From: Tetrapyrgos nigripes
Taxonomy: Eukaryota; Basidiomycota; Agaricomycetes; Agaricales; Campanellaceae
Assembly (NCBI GenBank): GCA_013368315.1
Contig: JAACJM010000011.1
Location: 558,001-622,000 of the forward strand
Length of the DNA stretch: 64,000 nt
Reading direction: 5' to 3'
Shown: positions 32,621-42,049 of the stretch, in pieces
Layout: each line of letters begins with the position of its first letter
How positions within the stretch are numbered: the first letter of the stretch is position 1
Program-made: the position numbers and the translations under genes
Notes under the pieces: generated by a model
The model's database searches: none
Told to the model about the DNA's origin: nothing
What the model saw: only the letters and a program-made list of their open reading frames with translations

Positions 32621-33977
32621 CCCGCGATCCTCCTAATCTAGCCTTGGCGGAAAAGGACAGCTTAAATTACGAGTCCTATTTATAGGACGAGCTGAGATGG
32701 TCGCACTTATCGTATCCTGGGAACCTATCCCCGACTCCGGACCGAAGGGACAGGAGGAGGGACGTGTCCCACCGATCGATCAACAAATTCGGGTTCTGAA
32801 ATTTTAAACGGCGATTCCCGCATGAGGTCATTGTTTTCAGCGTTCCATTGCCTTCTACGCTTTACCACCATGACTCTCTCGCAATGCCTCGGTCTTGCTG
32901 CCAGCGCGTGCCCATTATTCCTTGCTCAACGTTGTCAGAGCTCTTGCAACTTTTGTCTGCTATCGACCTATTGCATCTCCACCAGCGTGTAGTAGACCAT
33001 ACAGCTCCGAACAAGCAATCTAAAATATTGAGAGCTCGTTTCAAAGCCGATGTTATTGCCGAAAAGCTACTTTATTCAGAGAATTTCGTCTACAGCTTTC
33101 TTGTTTGCTCACGAATATGAAGCAAAGTGTCAAGTAATGGACCATGCTTTCGGTGAGGGCTTTTGTCGTCTGTTCGGTGAAAAGGTTTTATATTCAATGG
33201 TTCAGTCTGGGTGCTGTCAGAACCGATCAATTCATTCCGACTCCAGATGTAACCAACAATCATCACAAATCCTAATTTTTGATCCCATTGATTTGTATCG
33301 ACCGCAGTTTTTGGAGGAATGAGATTGGTGGCCTGAGTTTGAAGACATGGAGAGTAATGGTCCTATACTGCAGAGTGTTAATTGGTCAATTGCGTGGGCT
33401 GCTTTATGGTGCATGAGTGGAAATGTTTTTGGAGCTACGCTGCTAGTAGTGAGTACTAGTACTGTCAGGGTCCAGGGAACTTGCATATACATCTGACCCA
33501 GTTTAACACCGTGACCGAATGACTTGATTTTCGAACCTCAACTTGATGAACTGCTGCTGAGTTCAATTGGGCTTACAACGGAGTCGGGGACTGGTGCACA
33601 AGTTGTGCCGCTAAGAATCCCCGACTCCGACCGAAGGGAGGAGAGGGAGTGTCCAACCGAGTGGAGCTGCCGTCACTGCCGATCGGAGTTTGAATCTCGC
33701 TGGAGATCTCCGGATGATGTCATTTATTCTTCTACCTGTGCAACAGCGAGAACTTGTCGTTGCCTTCTTTCACGCTATGTATTTGCTGCTCATGGTGAAC
33801 TATTTCACGCTTCAGTCAGGTATATACCAGGCCGTACGCGCAGTTCTTGATGATTGATATTAATAAAATCCGCGGGAACAGCTTTCATGTGACTTGTTCC
33901 TAATTCTTCGTTGTTCTCCGCGGTTCCATAGCGTTCTAATTGGAAAAAAATAGATATATATATACCAATCCGCCCCC
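32621..33977. other. no gene recognised; short duplicated motif
   Basis: CCCCGACTCCG and ACCGAAGGGA occur together twice (about 32,728 and 33,619). A 6-bp stem hairpin (GTCCTA-TTTA-TAGGAC) lies at 32,673-32,688. Open frames are short and unsupported. Confidence 0.4.
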
Positions 33978-34495
33978 TGTCAAGGTTGTCGATACACTCG
34001 ATAACCACCCAAGTCACACAATACGAGAGAGCCGATTTACAAGAGAATAGATTGATCAAGAAAGATAGAGAGATAAAGAGATAGAGAGAAAGTAAGCTGA
34101 CTAGGCTCTACACTGCGTAGTAAAAGTACAGAGCGGAGACGAAGTGAATGAACTAAGGAATAGGTTACAAAGATCACAGGTATATAAGTAAAATATGAAC
34201 AGATGGGAAAGAGTAAGTAATAATAGACGGTATCATGTGGAAATGTCAAGGGTGAGAGAATAATGAGTCAAATATGGATAGATGAAAGTACTGGATCATA
34301 CGGAGTGATTGACAGTGAGAATGTCTATGGAGATAGGAATCGGAGTAGATAGGAATATGAGTCATAGATCTAGAGAGATGGTAACTATAGACGATGATGA
34401 GAAATGGTTGATGTTTTATGGGGTTAGAGTGGGAAATAGGTAGTAAAAGGAAAAGAATAGAAAGAAAATGAATAGGCGGGAGACGATTCATGACA
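33978..34495 (-). repeat. Gypsy-2 3' LTR
   Basis: 518 bp; TGTCATGAATCG...CAACCTTGACA in element orientation. It shows extended similarity to the split solo LTR at 1629-3791. Confidence 0.92.
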
Positions 34496-34510
34496 TTACC
34501 CCCTCTTTAG
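34496..34510 (-). other. Gypsy-2 polypurine tract
   Basis: On the minus strand AAAGAGGGGGTAA directly precedes the LTR start TGTCATGA. Confidence 0.75.
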
Positions 34511-35097
34511 GACGAGCTTTCACCGGAGCTCGACAATCCAGTCTTCCAATGCTCCGCCCATTGCTTGCGGAGTCGTCTGTCTACGTCCCCTTGGCTCGGC
34601 CAATATTTGTCCCAATCTATGGTGTAGTTTCCAATCTCCCATCTAGGGTCGTTCCAGTCTAAGTTCCCCCACTCCGTTGTGTTGGTAGCCGTTCCCCATC
34701 CCCCTCCATTGTCGTCCATGCTCCATTGTACAACGTTGTTTGCCCCCCATATGCTGGCGTCTCCCCATCCTAGATTTCCTCTATGTTCCGCACGTAGCGA
34801 CGTCCATTGTACCACACAACGGGCCTTATGTCCTCTGCCCAATCTGCACCGCCCTGGTCCATCCTCTCCTCCCCATGTGCAGCGTTGACACCCGTTGTGA
34901 GGTCCTGCGTGTTGTTTCGCCATTCGGCACCGTCGTCCGGAACGGGTTCCATAGGTGCAACGTCCCCTATTAGTTGGGAGCGCGTCGTTCGCGTTGGTGT
35001 TGGTGGAGGGAGTGGTAGACATGGCTATGATGAAGATGTAGTATGAGAGGAGTAAGGTGAAACTGGTAGGATGTGATTGAGTTCTGTCCTTCTTCAT
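34507..35097 (-). CDS. Gypsy-2 extra ORF: Cys-rich protein in env position
   Basis: An uninterrupted 196-codon frame between pol and the 3' LTR, a place where most chromodomain gypsy elements have nothing. From the first ATG (35,097) the protein starts with a basic stretch and a hydrophobic run (SFTLLLSYYIFIIA, about residues 12-25) that could be a signal or anchor. A second ATG at 35,022 would skip it. A Cys/Arg-rich block follows (CTYGTRSGRRCRM, then CQRCTWG, then GRCRLGRGHKARC), resembling a zinc-binding or RNA-binding module, and the C-terminal half is Trp-rich. Function unknown. The intact frame, next to a truncated pol, is notable. Confidence 0.7.
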   Translation of the reverse strand: MKKDRTQSHPTSFTLLLSYYIFIIAMSTTPSTNTNANDALPTNRGRCTYGTRSGRRCRMAKQHAGPHNGCQRCTWGGEDGPGRCRLGRGHKARCVVQWTSLRAEHRGNLGWGDASIWGANNVVQWSMDDNGGGWGTATNTTEWGNLDWNDPRWEIGNYTIDWDKYWPSQGDVDRRLRKQWAEHWKTGLSSSGESSS

Positions 35098-35193
35098 TGT
35101 GGAGAGGGGTCTTTTATACTCGTTCGTCTGTATGGAGGGAATTTTGAATGGACGGTTAAGTTACCCCGAAGATAGTTTTGACAGTAAACGCCG

Positions 35194-37062
35194 TTAACGA
35201 GGGAATGCAATCGATGAGTGATGGCAGAAGTCTGAGTTCGATTGCCGAGTGGGGTGTGAAGGCGGGCATAGGATAGCCACGGTTCGTAACAGTGTTTCTC
35301 CTCGGAGTTGTGCTTTCGCTTGAAGCACACGGGTACTTCGCCATATGTCTTCCATGGCGATTCCCAGTGAACGCACCGTTGTTCCTGGGCGTATCAGGTT
35401 CTTGGGTCGATATGCATCTGGATGTTGTTGATGGAAGGTCTCAATCATTTCCTTCACCTTCGTCAGTCCTGATGCTGGTTCCCATGAATTCTCCGAGTCA
35501 GCATAATCCAACCATTTGACAAGGTATTGTACTCCCCGTCGGTTTCTCGTTGGTTTTGAATCTAAAATTGCTTCCACATCGTATTTGTTGTCTTCGGGTA
35601 GTAGCTCAGCAGGTTCTCCCGGGTAGTTCACTCCGTGGGCTTCGGTCTCTTTGTACGGCGATAGGAGTGAGGCGTGGAACACTGGGTGAATGCGCCAGCC
35701 ATTCGGTAATTTGAGTCGATAATTGACTTCACTGATAACGTCAGTGATTTCGAATGGTCCGTGACGACGATTTGCCAACTTAGCTTTCGGTCTCGTCGTT
35801 TTCAGATTCTTCCCGTCCAGCAGCACTTTATCCCCAACCTTAAACTTCACCCCTTCGTTCCTGTAATCCTTGTTTTGCTCTTTCATCAGTTCAGCCGCTG
35901 TCGCCAGACTTGCTTTTAGTTCTTCTCGAACTGCATCCAAGTTCTGGAGGCGTTCTTCGACTTTTGGTACGTGTGAAGTTGGATTGATGGAAGGGAATAG
36001 TCGGGGCAAAAATCCATGGAGTAATTCAAACGGCGATTTCCCAGTCGCTGAGTGAACCCGGGTATTATGACAGAATTCGGCGTACGGTAGGTATTTGACC
36101 CAATCGTCTTGACGATAGTTACAGAAGGTTCGAAGGTATTGTTCCAATTCTTGATTGAACCTCTCTGTTTTGCTGTCTGTCTGCGGATGATAAGCTGTAC
36201 TGAGTGCTGAAGTGATACCTAACTTGGCGTAAATGCCTTTCATCACTTGGCTTGCGAATTGAGGTCCGCAGTCGGATATCATTTTATCCCATAAGCCATA
36301 CCGCCGCCAAGTGTTGTCGAACAATAGGTTGATTGTTCCGTTGCTATCAATATCTTTTCTGCATGGGGAAATGACAACTGTTTTTGTTGAACGGTTGACC
36401 GTGACGTGAATTGCATTGAAGCCGTCACATTCTGGCAGGTCCGTGATGAAGTCAGTTGTAATGGTACCAAAGGGCCGTTCTGGTATTTCGTTCAGGATTA
36501 AGGGTACATGCGCAGGGTGGTTGTTTGCCTTGGTTAACTGGCAGGTAGCGCATCCTTCAACGTAGCTGCGAACGAATACTGACATACCTGGCCACCAGAA
36601 TTCTCTACTGACGAGTTCATATGTCTTGAATCGTCCTGGGTGACCTGCAGCAAGGCTGTCGTGATGCATCTTAACGATGTCCCGTCTGAGTTGTTGGTCG
36701 TTTGGGACGTAGATCTTCCCTCGGAACAAGATAATTCCGTCTTCATAGTTCCATTCCTGTAAATTCTTTACCAAAGCGCGGGGTCCATTGTCAAAGATAG
36801 TTTGTAACGCACTCACGACTTCAGCATCCTTATCCGGACATTCCTTAATCCGCCTTTTCAGCTCCGCATCTCCTATTGCGGTTACCGTTCCTGGTCGTGT
36901 CGCTCGAATTCTGAAGAATCTAGGGTCAAGCAAGACCCTGTCCTTGTTGTCGTTTTCGACCCCCTCTTTATGGTCCGATCTCCGAGAAAGTGGGTCACTT
37001 CGATTCAGATTCCCAGGTTTATGGGTGAGCGTAAAGTCGAATCTGGTCAGGAACAAGGCCAT
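35194..37062 (-). CDS. Gypsy-2 integrase with chromodomain (pol C-terminal part)
   Basis: 622 open codons. The end of RNase H (FTLTHKPGNLNRSDPLSRR) is followed by the integrase zinc region (HHDSLAAGHPGRF ... CATCQLTKANNH), the catalytic core (TITTDFITDLPECDG, KMISDCGPQFASQ, TDSKTERFNQELEQ with the third acidic residue) and a C-terminal chromodomain (YDVEAILDSK, YLVKWLDYADSENSWEP). All three core acidic residues are visible. A frameshift near 37,070 separates it from the RNase H start. An element lacking RT and gag cannot move by itself. Confidence 0.9.
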   Translation of the reverse strand: MALFLTRFDFTLTHKPGNLNRSDPLSRRSDHKEGVENDNKDRVLLDPRFFRIRATRPGTVTAIGDAELKRRIKECPDKDAEVVSALQTIFDNGPRALVKNLQEWNYEDGIILFRGKIYVPNDQQLRRDIVKMHHDSLAAGHPGRFKTYELVSREFWWPGMSVFVRSYVEGCATCQLTKANNHPAHVPLILNEIPERPFGTITTDFITDLPECDGFNAIHVTVNRSTKTVVISPCRKDIDSNGTINLLFDNTWRRYGLWDKMISDCGPQFASQVMKGIYAKLGITSALSTAYHPQTDSKTERFNQELEQYLRTFCNYRQDDWVKYLPYAEFCHNTRVHSATGKSPFELLHGFLPRLFPSINPTSHVPKVEERLQNLDAVREELKASLATAAELMKEQNKDYRNEGVKFKVGDKVLLDGKNLKTTRPKAKLANRRHGPFEITDVISEVNYRLKLPNGWRIHPVFHASLLSPYKETEAHGVNYPGEPAELLPEDNKYDVEAILDSKPTRNRRGVQYLVKWLDYADSENSWEPASGLTKVKEMIETFHQQHPDAYRPKNLIRPGTTVRSLGIAMEDIWRSTRVLQAKAQLRGETLLRTVAILCPPSHPTRQSNSDFCHHSSIAFPR

Positions 37063-37074
37063 CCTTGCTTGCCG

Positions 37075-37668
37075 TCAGCTGAGTTTTTGAGCAGTGGTGA
37101 AGTATCTAAGGTTGTCGTGATCGGTCAAGATTTCAATGGTGTGTGGCCCTCCTTCCAAGTAATGCCGCCAGGCTTCAAGTCCACGTATGATCGCTAGCAG
37201 TTCTTTGTCATGGATGTCGTAATTTCGTTCGGTTTCAGATAACGCTTTTGACAGGTAGGCTACTGGGTGCCATTTGCCATCCGATCCTTGTTGTTGCAGG
37301 ATACCTCCTGTGGCGTAATCTGACGCGTCAACCTCTACTCGGTATGGTTTAGAATGATCGGGCATGAGAAGAACTGGTGAAGTCGTGAACGTATCTTTGA
37401 GTGCCTGGAAGGCCCTTTGAGCTTCCTCGGACCATTCCCATGGATGTTCCTTTTTCGTGAGATCGAACAGTGGTCATGCGATTTTTGAGAAATCTCATAT
37501 GAAACGACGATAAAAGTTCCCGAAGCCGAGGAATGACTGTACGTCTTTGACGTTCCGTGGGACTGGCCATTTAGTTACGCCTTCGACCTTGACTGGATCC
37601 ATCGCCAATGTGTTATGTGACACGATGAGACCGAGGAATTCTACTGAGTCGGTTTCGAAGGAGCATCT
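37075..37668 (-). pseudogene. Gypsy-2 RNase H and truncated RT end
   Basis: RNase H reads VEVDASDYATGGIL and YDIHDKELLAIIRGLEAWRHYL (37,075-37,365). Upstream, RT connection-domain sequence is visible in mixed frames (VKDVQSFLGFGNFYRRF-like) to about 37,668, where similarity ends. Confidence 0.85.
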
Positions 37669-39599
37669 TACTGTAGTAAGGAAATCTCAGTGAAAGTCTC
37701 GACTCGACTCTAAATACGGCAAGCTCTAACGATGAAATGATTCAGACACTCACCGGGATTAATCTTTAATAGAACATTCAACAATCAAGACCTTATATGA
37801 GACATTTTCTGAGTTCCCTGTGGGCCGTTGCGAGTGAGTGATGGTTCACAGCGAAATGCACACAGATAGGTTGGTCAGAGCACGACAAGTGCATGCTGTC
37901 TCCACGTACCTGACTGGAGGAAAGCTCGCACAGAAGATCAAACTATTCAAAAAGAAAGAAAATGTATAATTACGGGCTACCTATGGCGGAGAAAGTAATC
38001 TGTATTTACAGACCAGGGGACTTGATTCCATGTCCTGTAATAGTCACTGTGCACACGAAATCCTTTGGGCTATCAAACGCTCATGTTCGTTTAGTACCGT
38101 TTCGAGGTGTGGACGCATACTCAAGGTCGTCGTTGATATGCACCTACCGGTCACGCAGAAACGACTTTGCCCAATCGCTAGGTGAAACGGCAAGTCCGTA
38201 AACGCGGACCACACCACGGTTCAACACAAGCCCAGATGGTGGGAGGATCTTGAGTGATCAAGATCCTGGTGCTGCTTGGCTAAGGACTCCGAGCACCTGG
38301 ATTTCGACCACAGACGGTACCTATTGACAAAGACGAAGAGTAGTATTAAAAGGCAGCTGAAATAAATAACAGAGATCACCTTACATGTAATTATATTCAC
38401 ACTGAGCTTACTAGACCCGTTTGTGAGCTTTGCAAGGGAAGTAATGAGCGCTCATCAACTTTTTTCACCTAGCAAAAGATACTCACCGGCGGCTACAGTC
38501 ACGGACCAGGTTTCGGCAGTGCCAAAAGCCCAGTACTTGTGCGTTGGCAATGCACCGCCGTCTAGCACTGAATAGAGAGGAGGGCAGGAGCTAGATGACG
38601 TTAACATCCACATTGACGTCGAGGAGGATGGGCATTGACAATGAAGGCAGTAACCAAAGCGACACGTCATCTAACGTATCACCGGGTATACATAGTCGAG
38701 TGACCAAAATCAAAAATTGAAATTGAACCTCGACCATCCCGAGTGCGCTAACCTTTGTCAAATACAACGTCGAATCGATCGCTATGCGCCCAATAAACAA
38801 CCGAAACATTCGCGAGCTGAACAGATTGCTAGATTTGTTGTTGACAATTTCTCTATCAGTAATACCGAATCACTGCTTCTCTTCACCTACTTAGTTAACT
38901 TTGTCATTCCGTTTTTCATTTTTTCCCCCAAGGTTGTCGACTTGTAATTGTAAACTTGTAACACTACTCGTTTCTCTTCCTCATCTATCTTCTGCTTCTC
39001 GTAAACCTGTAACAATACTTATTTCTGTGATGAATGTCTGTACAACTACTTTGTTATATAAGATATCTGTGAATAGTATGAGTCTGCCTAAACTACTTAT
39101 CTGGAGTCGGGGGTGGCGCACCTGTGCGCCGTTGAGATTTACATATTCAAAAGTAGCCGATTATAGCCGGTATAACCGTAGTCTAGACCGTCAACTTGAT
39201 GAGTAAGCCGTCTGTACAGTTGTTTCCCAAGCCTCAATTGCTCCCCGCTCAACGGTAGTGAAGAACAGGCCAGGCTTCGTTCGGATTTTGATGTCTTTTC
39301 GGTGAGCAGACCATTGGTCGTTTTTTTTTTTTTCCATAGGAGATCGGGATGTGAGTTCTGAGTATTTGGTATGGTAGTCCTTAGTTGTAGACAGTCTGCC
39401 GATTGTACTTACTGTCAATGTACGAAACAAGTCCTATAGCTCTTTTTTGTTCTTTTTTTCTTCTTCTTTGCCTGCCCTAGGATCGATATTGACGCTAGGT
39501 GCGCTACACTGTGGTAGCTTGTTAGTCCTAACTGCCATAGTCCGAAGTGCATAAAGTTAAGTTATTTTTTCCAACTCGTTTCACGTCTTACTGTCTAAT
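37669..39599. other. no gene recognised
   Basis: Short open frames only. No repeat shared with other parts of the window and no RNA gene were seen. Confidence 0.45.
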
Positions 39600-39804
39600 T
39601 TACAATTGACATCTTCCGAAGTTGGGCCCTCGCTTCGCCTTCATCTTCGCCAGAATTTCCTATCTTTAAATGTGAGTTAGCATCTGTACAACGTTTTTCG
39701 ATTAACTGTTACATCAGTAAACGCCGTGTTAAGCAAAGTCAATGACCTTAGCACAGCGCAGGGCCTGTATCTCTTTGGTCCACCTTTGCTGGGAACAGAC
39801 ACAA
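39600..39804 (-). pseudogene. 3' exons of a host gene split by Gypsy-3
   Basis: Continuing from 49,264 across the single-copy target CACAA, the minus strand reads in frame VKAQFTLMIVSVPSKGGPKR, then LRSLTLLNTAFTD, to a donor at 39,712. An intron (39,712-39,660, GTAACA...GATAG, branch GCTAAC) leads to a last exon ending EILAKMKAKRGPNFGRCQL and a stop at 39,600. The protein resembles an uncharacterised basidiomycete family with an FRVGDIVE-like segment (recognition by eye, no name). Confidence 0.75.
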
Positions 39805-40015
39805 TGTAAGGCGTGTGATCAAGTATTCTCACCGAGCCCAATGCTCAAGACCTAAGCCAGAACAGGTTTTATAAATGTTCCTAGGTACAAGCACGACAGG
39901 CGGTGGTAAGAAATATAGATGATTCTAAGTACTACGAGTGTGGCTTATATACTAGAAGGCGTGTGAATAGATATGTAAACTATATAGTCGTCCGTATTAG
40001 GAAGTACGCGTTACA
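39805..40015 (-). repeat. Gypsy-3 3' LTR
   Basis: 211 bp; TGTAACGCG...CGCCTTACA in element orientation. The polypurine tract (GTGGGGGAGGG) lies immediately before it at 40,016-40,026. Confidence 0.95.
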
Positions 40016-40026
40016 CCCTCCCCCAC
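40016..40026 (-). other. Gypsy-3 polypurine tract
   Basis: On the minus strand the purine run GTGGGGGAGGG immediately precedes the 3' LTR start TGTAACGCG. Confidence 0.8.
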
Positions 40027-40241
40027 AAGATTCCGTCAAGGAATATACGAAAACATGAACTATAAGTATAGATAAGTAGATAATAGTAAGTAAAGGATAA
40101 CTGATAATTTTATCAGAGTACAATACAATTGCCATTAAGCCTCTGGACCACGAGTAATAGAAGACGTAGTTGGAATCGAGGAATGAGTTGTGGCAACGTG
40201 TAGTGCGCTAAGATCGACGCCAGCATTGTCATTGGACGGAA

Positions 40242-41923
40242 CTACTGGGATGGGAATAATCGGCATTTTATAGTCTCGAGGAATAGAGCATTGATTTCAA
40301 ATGAATGTTGGACTATCAATTGTCCATACATCAGAGGCATAACGCAAATCAACACGAATAATCGAGTAAACTTGCTCACATGTTTAAGTGCGAGGGAGGT
40401 ATCAGGGGCAAGTCCAAGTATGAGCCGGATGCCTTCTACCGACTTGATATCTACAGTGCCACTGTTGGTCACGAAGAATCCAGGATGTTCCATGAAATTT
40501 CCGTAGATAGACAGCCAATGAATACGATCATCGACGGGAGCGTTAATCAACGAAATAGATTCCATTTGAGGAACCCTGATGGGAGTCCACGTCTCGACAG
40601 ACTCCTCGGAATATTCCAAAATGGGAAAGCGAGTCCGCTGAAGCCCATCACCGACTTGGTAAGTATCGGCAAGATAAGCTTCAACAGCATTGATGGTTGG
40701 ATAACCAGTAATTTCCTCCAATACACGACGAATACGTGCAGATTGGGCAAAATCGGCAGCATGATAATTCTCGACGATGCGACCAGGGTGACTGGCACGA
40801 CGGATCATTGCTTCGGCCTCGGCTACAGTGGTAGGAATGGAACGTGTCCGAAAACGGCCATGACGGAATGATGAAGCTTCAATAGGTATCAAAGCTTCTT
40901 GTCCCGTATAATTGGAACTAGGTCGAGCCTCGAGAAGATCACCATTAGAGGTGTCCCAACGAAACCCAAACGCTGCACCCGTATCAATACGAGCATGAAT
41001 ATTACGGCCATATACAAAGCGTTCGACAGCCGAATTGATCGGAGATGGGTCAATCATGCCAAGATCGAGATTGACCAATGGGGTATCAACTTCAACAATT
41101 TTCGTAATATTTGGAGCTGGAGCTGAGCTAGTAGCTGCGGGAGAAGTCGTCGGATTGGAATCGGAAGTGGATTTATGCTTCGACGTATTATTCTTCTGAC
41201 CACGACGGTCAGGGTAAGGGTGAGCAGAGTCTCGTGCTTTCTGCTTATCCTTTCGGATTGTAGACTCAGCAGCAACGTTGGACGTATTTTTCTTGTTACG
41301 ACGTTGCTGCTGGAAGAATTGATTCGTAGCTCGCGTGTGGAGAACGGATATTGCTTCTTCATATGATGGATCACTGGTAGTAGCGGCGATTAACTCGTGT
41401 TCCAAGTAACTTTCGCAGCTTGATCCATCAGAATGAATGTGGATTTTGGAAAATAAGGTAGGGTGTACTACCCATCGATCACCGAGCGTAGGCTCAGGGT
41501 TTTCAGCAGCACTAGTATGTGCTGAAGATGTAGGATTCTCGACCACATGTTCAGTGGAAGGCATAGTATTTGGAATAGAAGCCGGTACAGGTACGGATTG
41601 ATCTACGTTGTTGTACGTATTTACCGGCATTTGGGAATGATGAATATGGTATGGATGGGGAATATAAGGAGGTTGAAAGAATGGATTGCCGTTATAAGGC
41701 TGCGGAAAAACACCCTGAGGTCCCTCCCCTTCAGAAGAAGCGTCACAACGCTAATCAGAAAAAATTCCCTTCATACAAAGCGTTACATACTGTAGTTGGG
41801 TCCATACATTGCATACCCTGGATAGGGCATCGCTGTATGCGGCATCATGCCGTACATAGCACCGTTCTGGGCGCTGTTGGCATCAGCCATCATCACGTCG
41901 TTATCTTGGTACACTTTGGACAT
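40242..41923 (-). CDS. Gypsy-3 ORF3, spliced third gene downstream of pol
   Basis: Unrecognised protein of about 539 residues in the position of retroviral env. Exon 1 starts at ATG 41,923 and encodes a Met/Tyr/Pro-rich N-terminus. A consensus donor GTATGT at about 41,790 and acceptor TTCTGAAG ending at about 41,729 define a 62-nt intron with in-frame stops. Joined phases continue as GPQGVFPQPYNGNPF to a stop TAG at 40,242. Features: a Thr/Ser-rich charged middle, a segment ARIDTGAAFGF, and a hydrophobic stretch near the C-terminus (RLFVLICVMPLMYGQLIV) that could be a membrane segment. The coding frame is uninterrupted after the intron. It might be env-like, a second capsid or a captured host gene; none is shown. 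Confidence 0.7.
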
Positions 41924-42049
41924 AGTCGATGCAATGATAAAGACGAGGGGAGGTAGTAAAATGAGATATCATTTTTCTACGTTCCTCTAGTTTTTTATAC
42001 GGCCACAGAAAATTTTCTGCGGCTGCCGATAGCCTAAAGGGTTACCGAT

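Larger units (their letters stand above)
33978..37668 (-). mobile_element. Gypsy-2: 5'-truncated Ty3/gypsy chromodomain element
   Basis: In element orientation it carries the end of RT, RNase H, integrase with chromodomain, an additional ORF, a polypurine tract and the 3' LTR. It stops abruptly inside RT at about 37,668, so gag, protease and the 5' LTR are missing. Its LTR family is also present as the solo LTR at 1629-3791. Confidence 0.9.
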
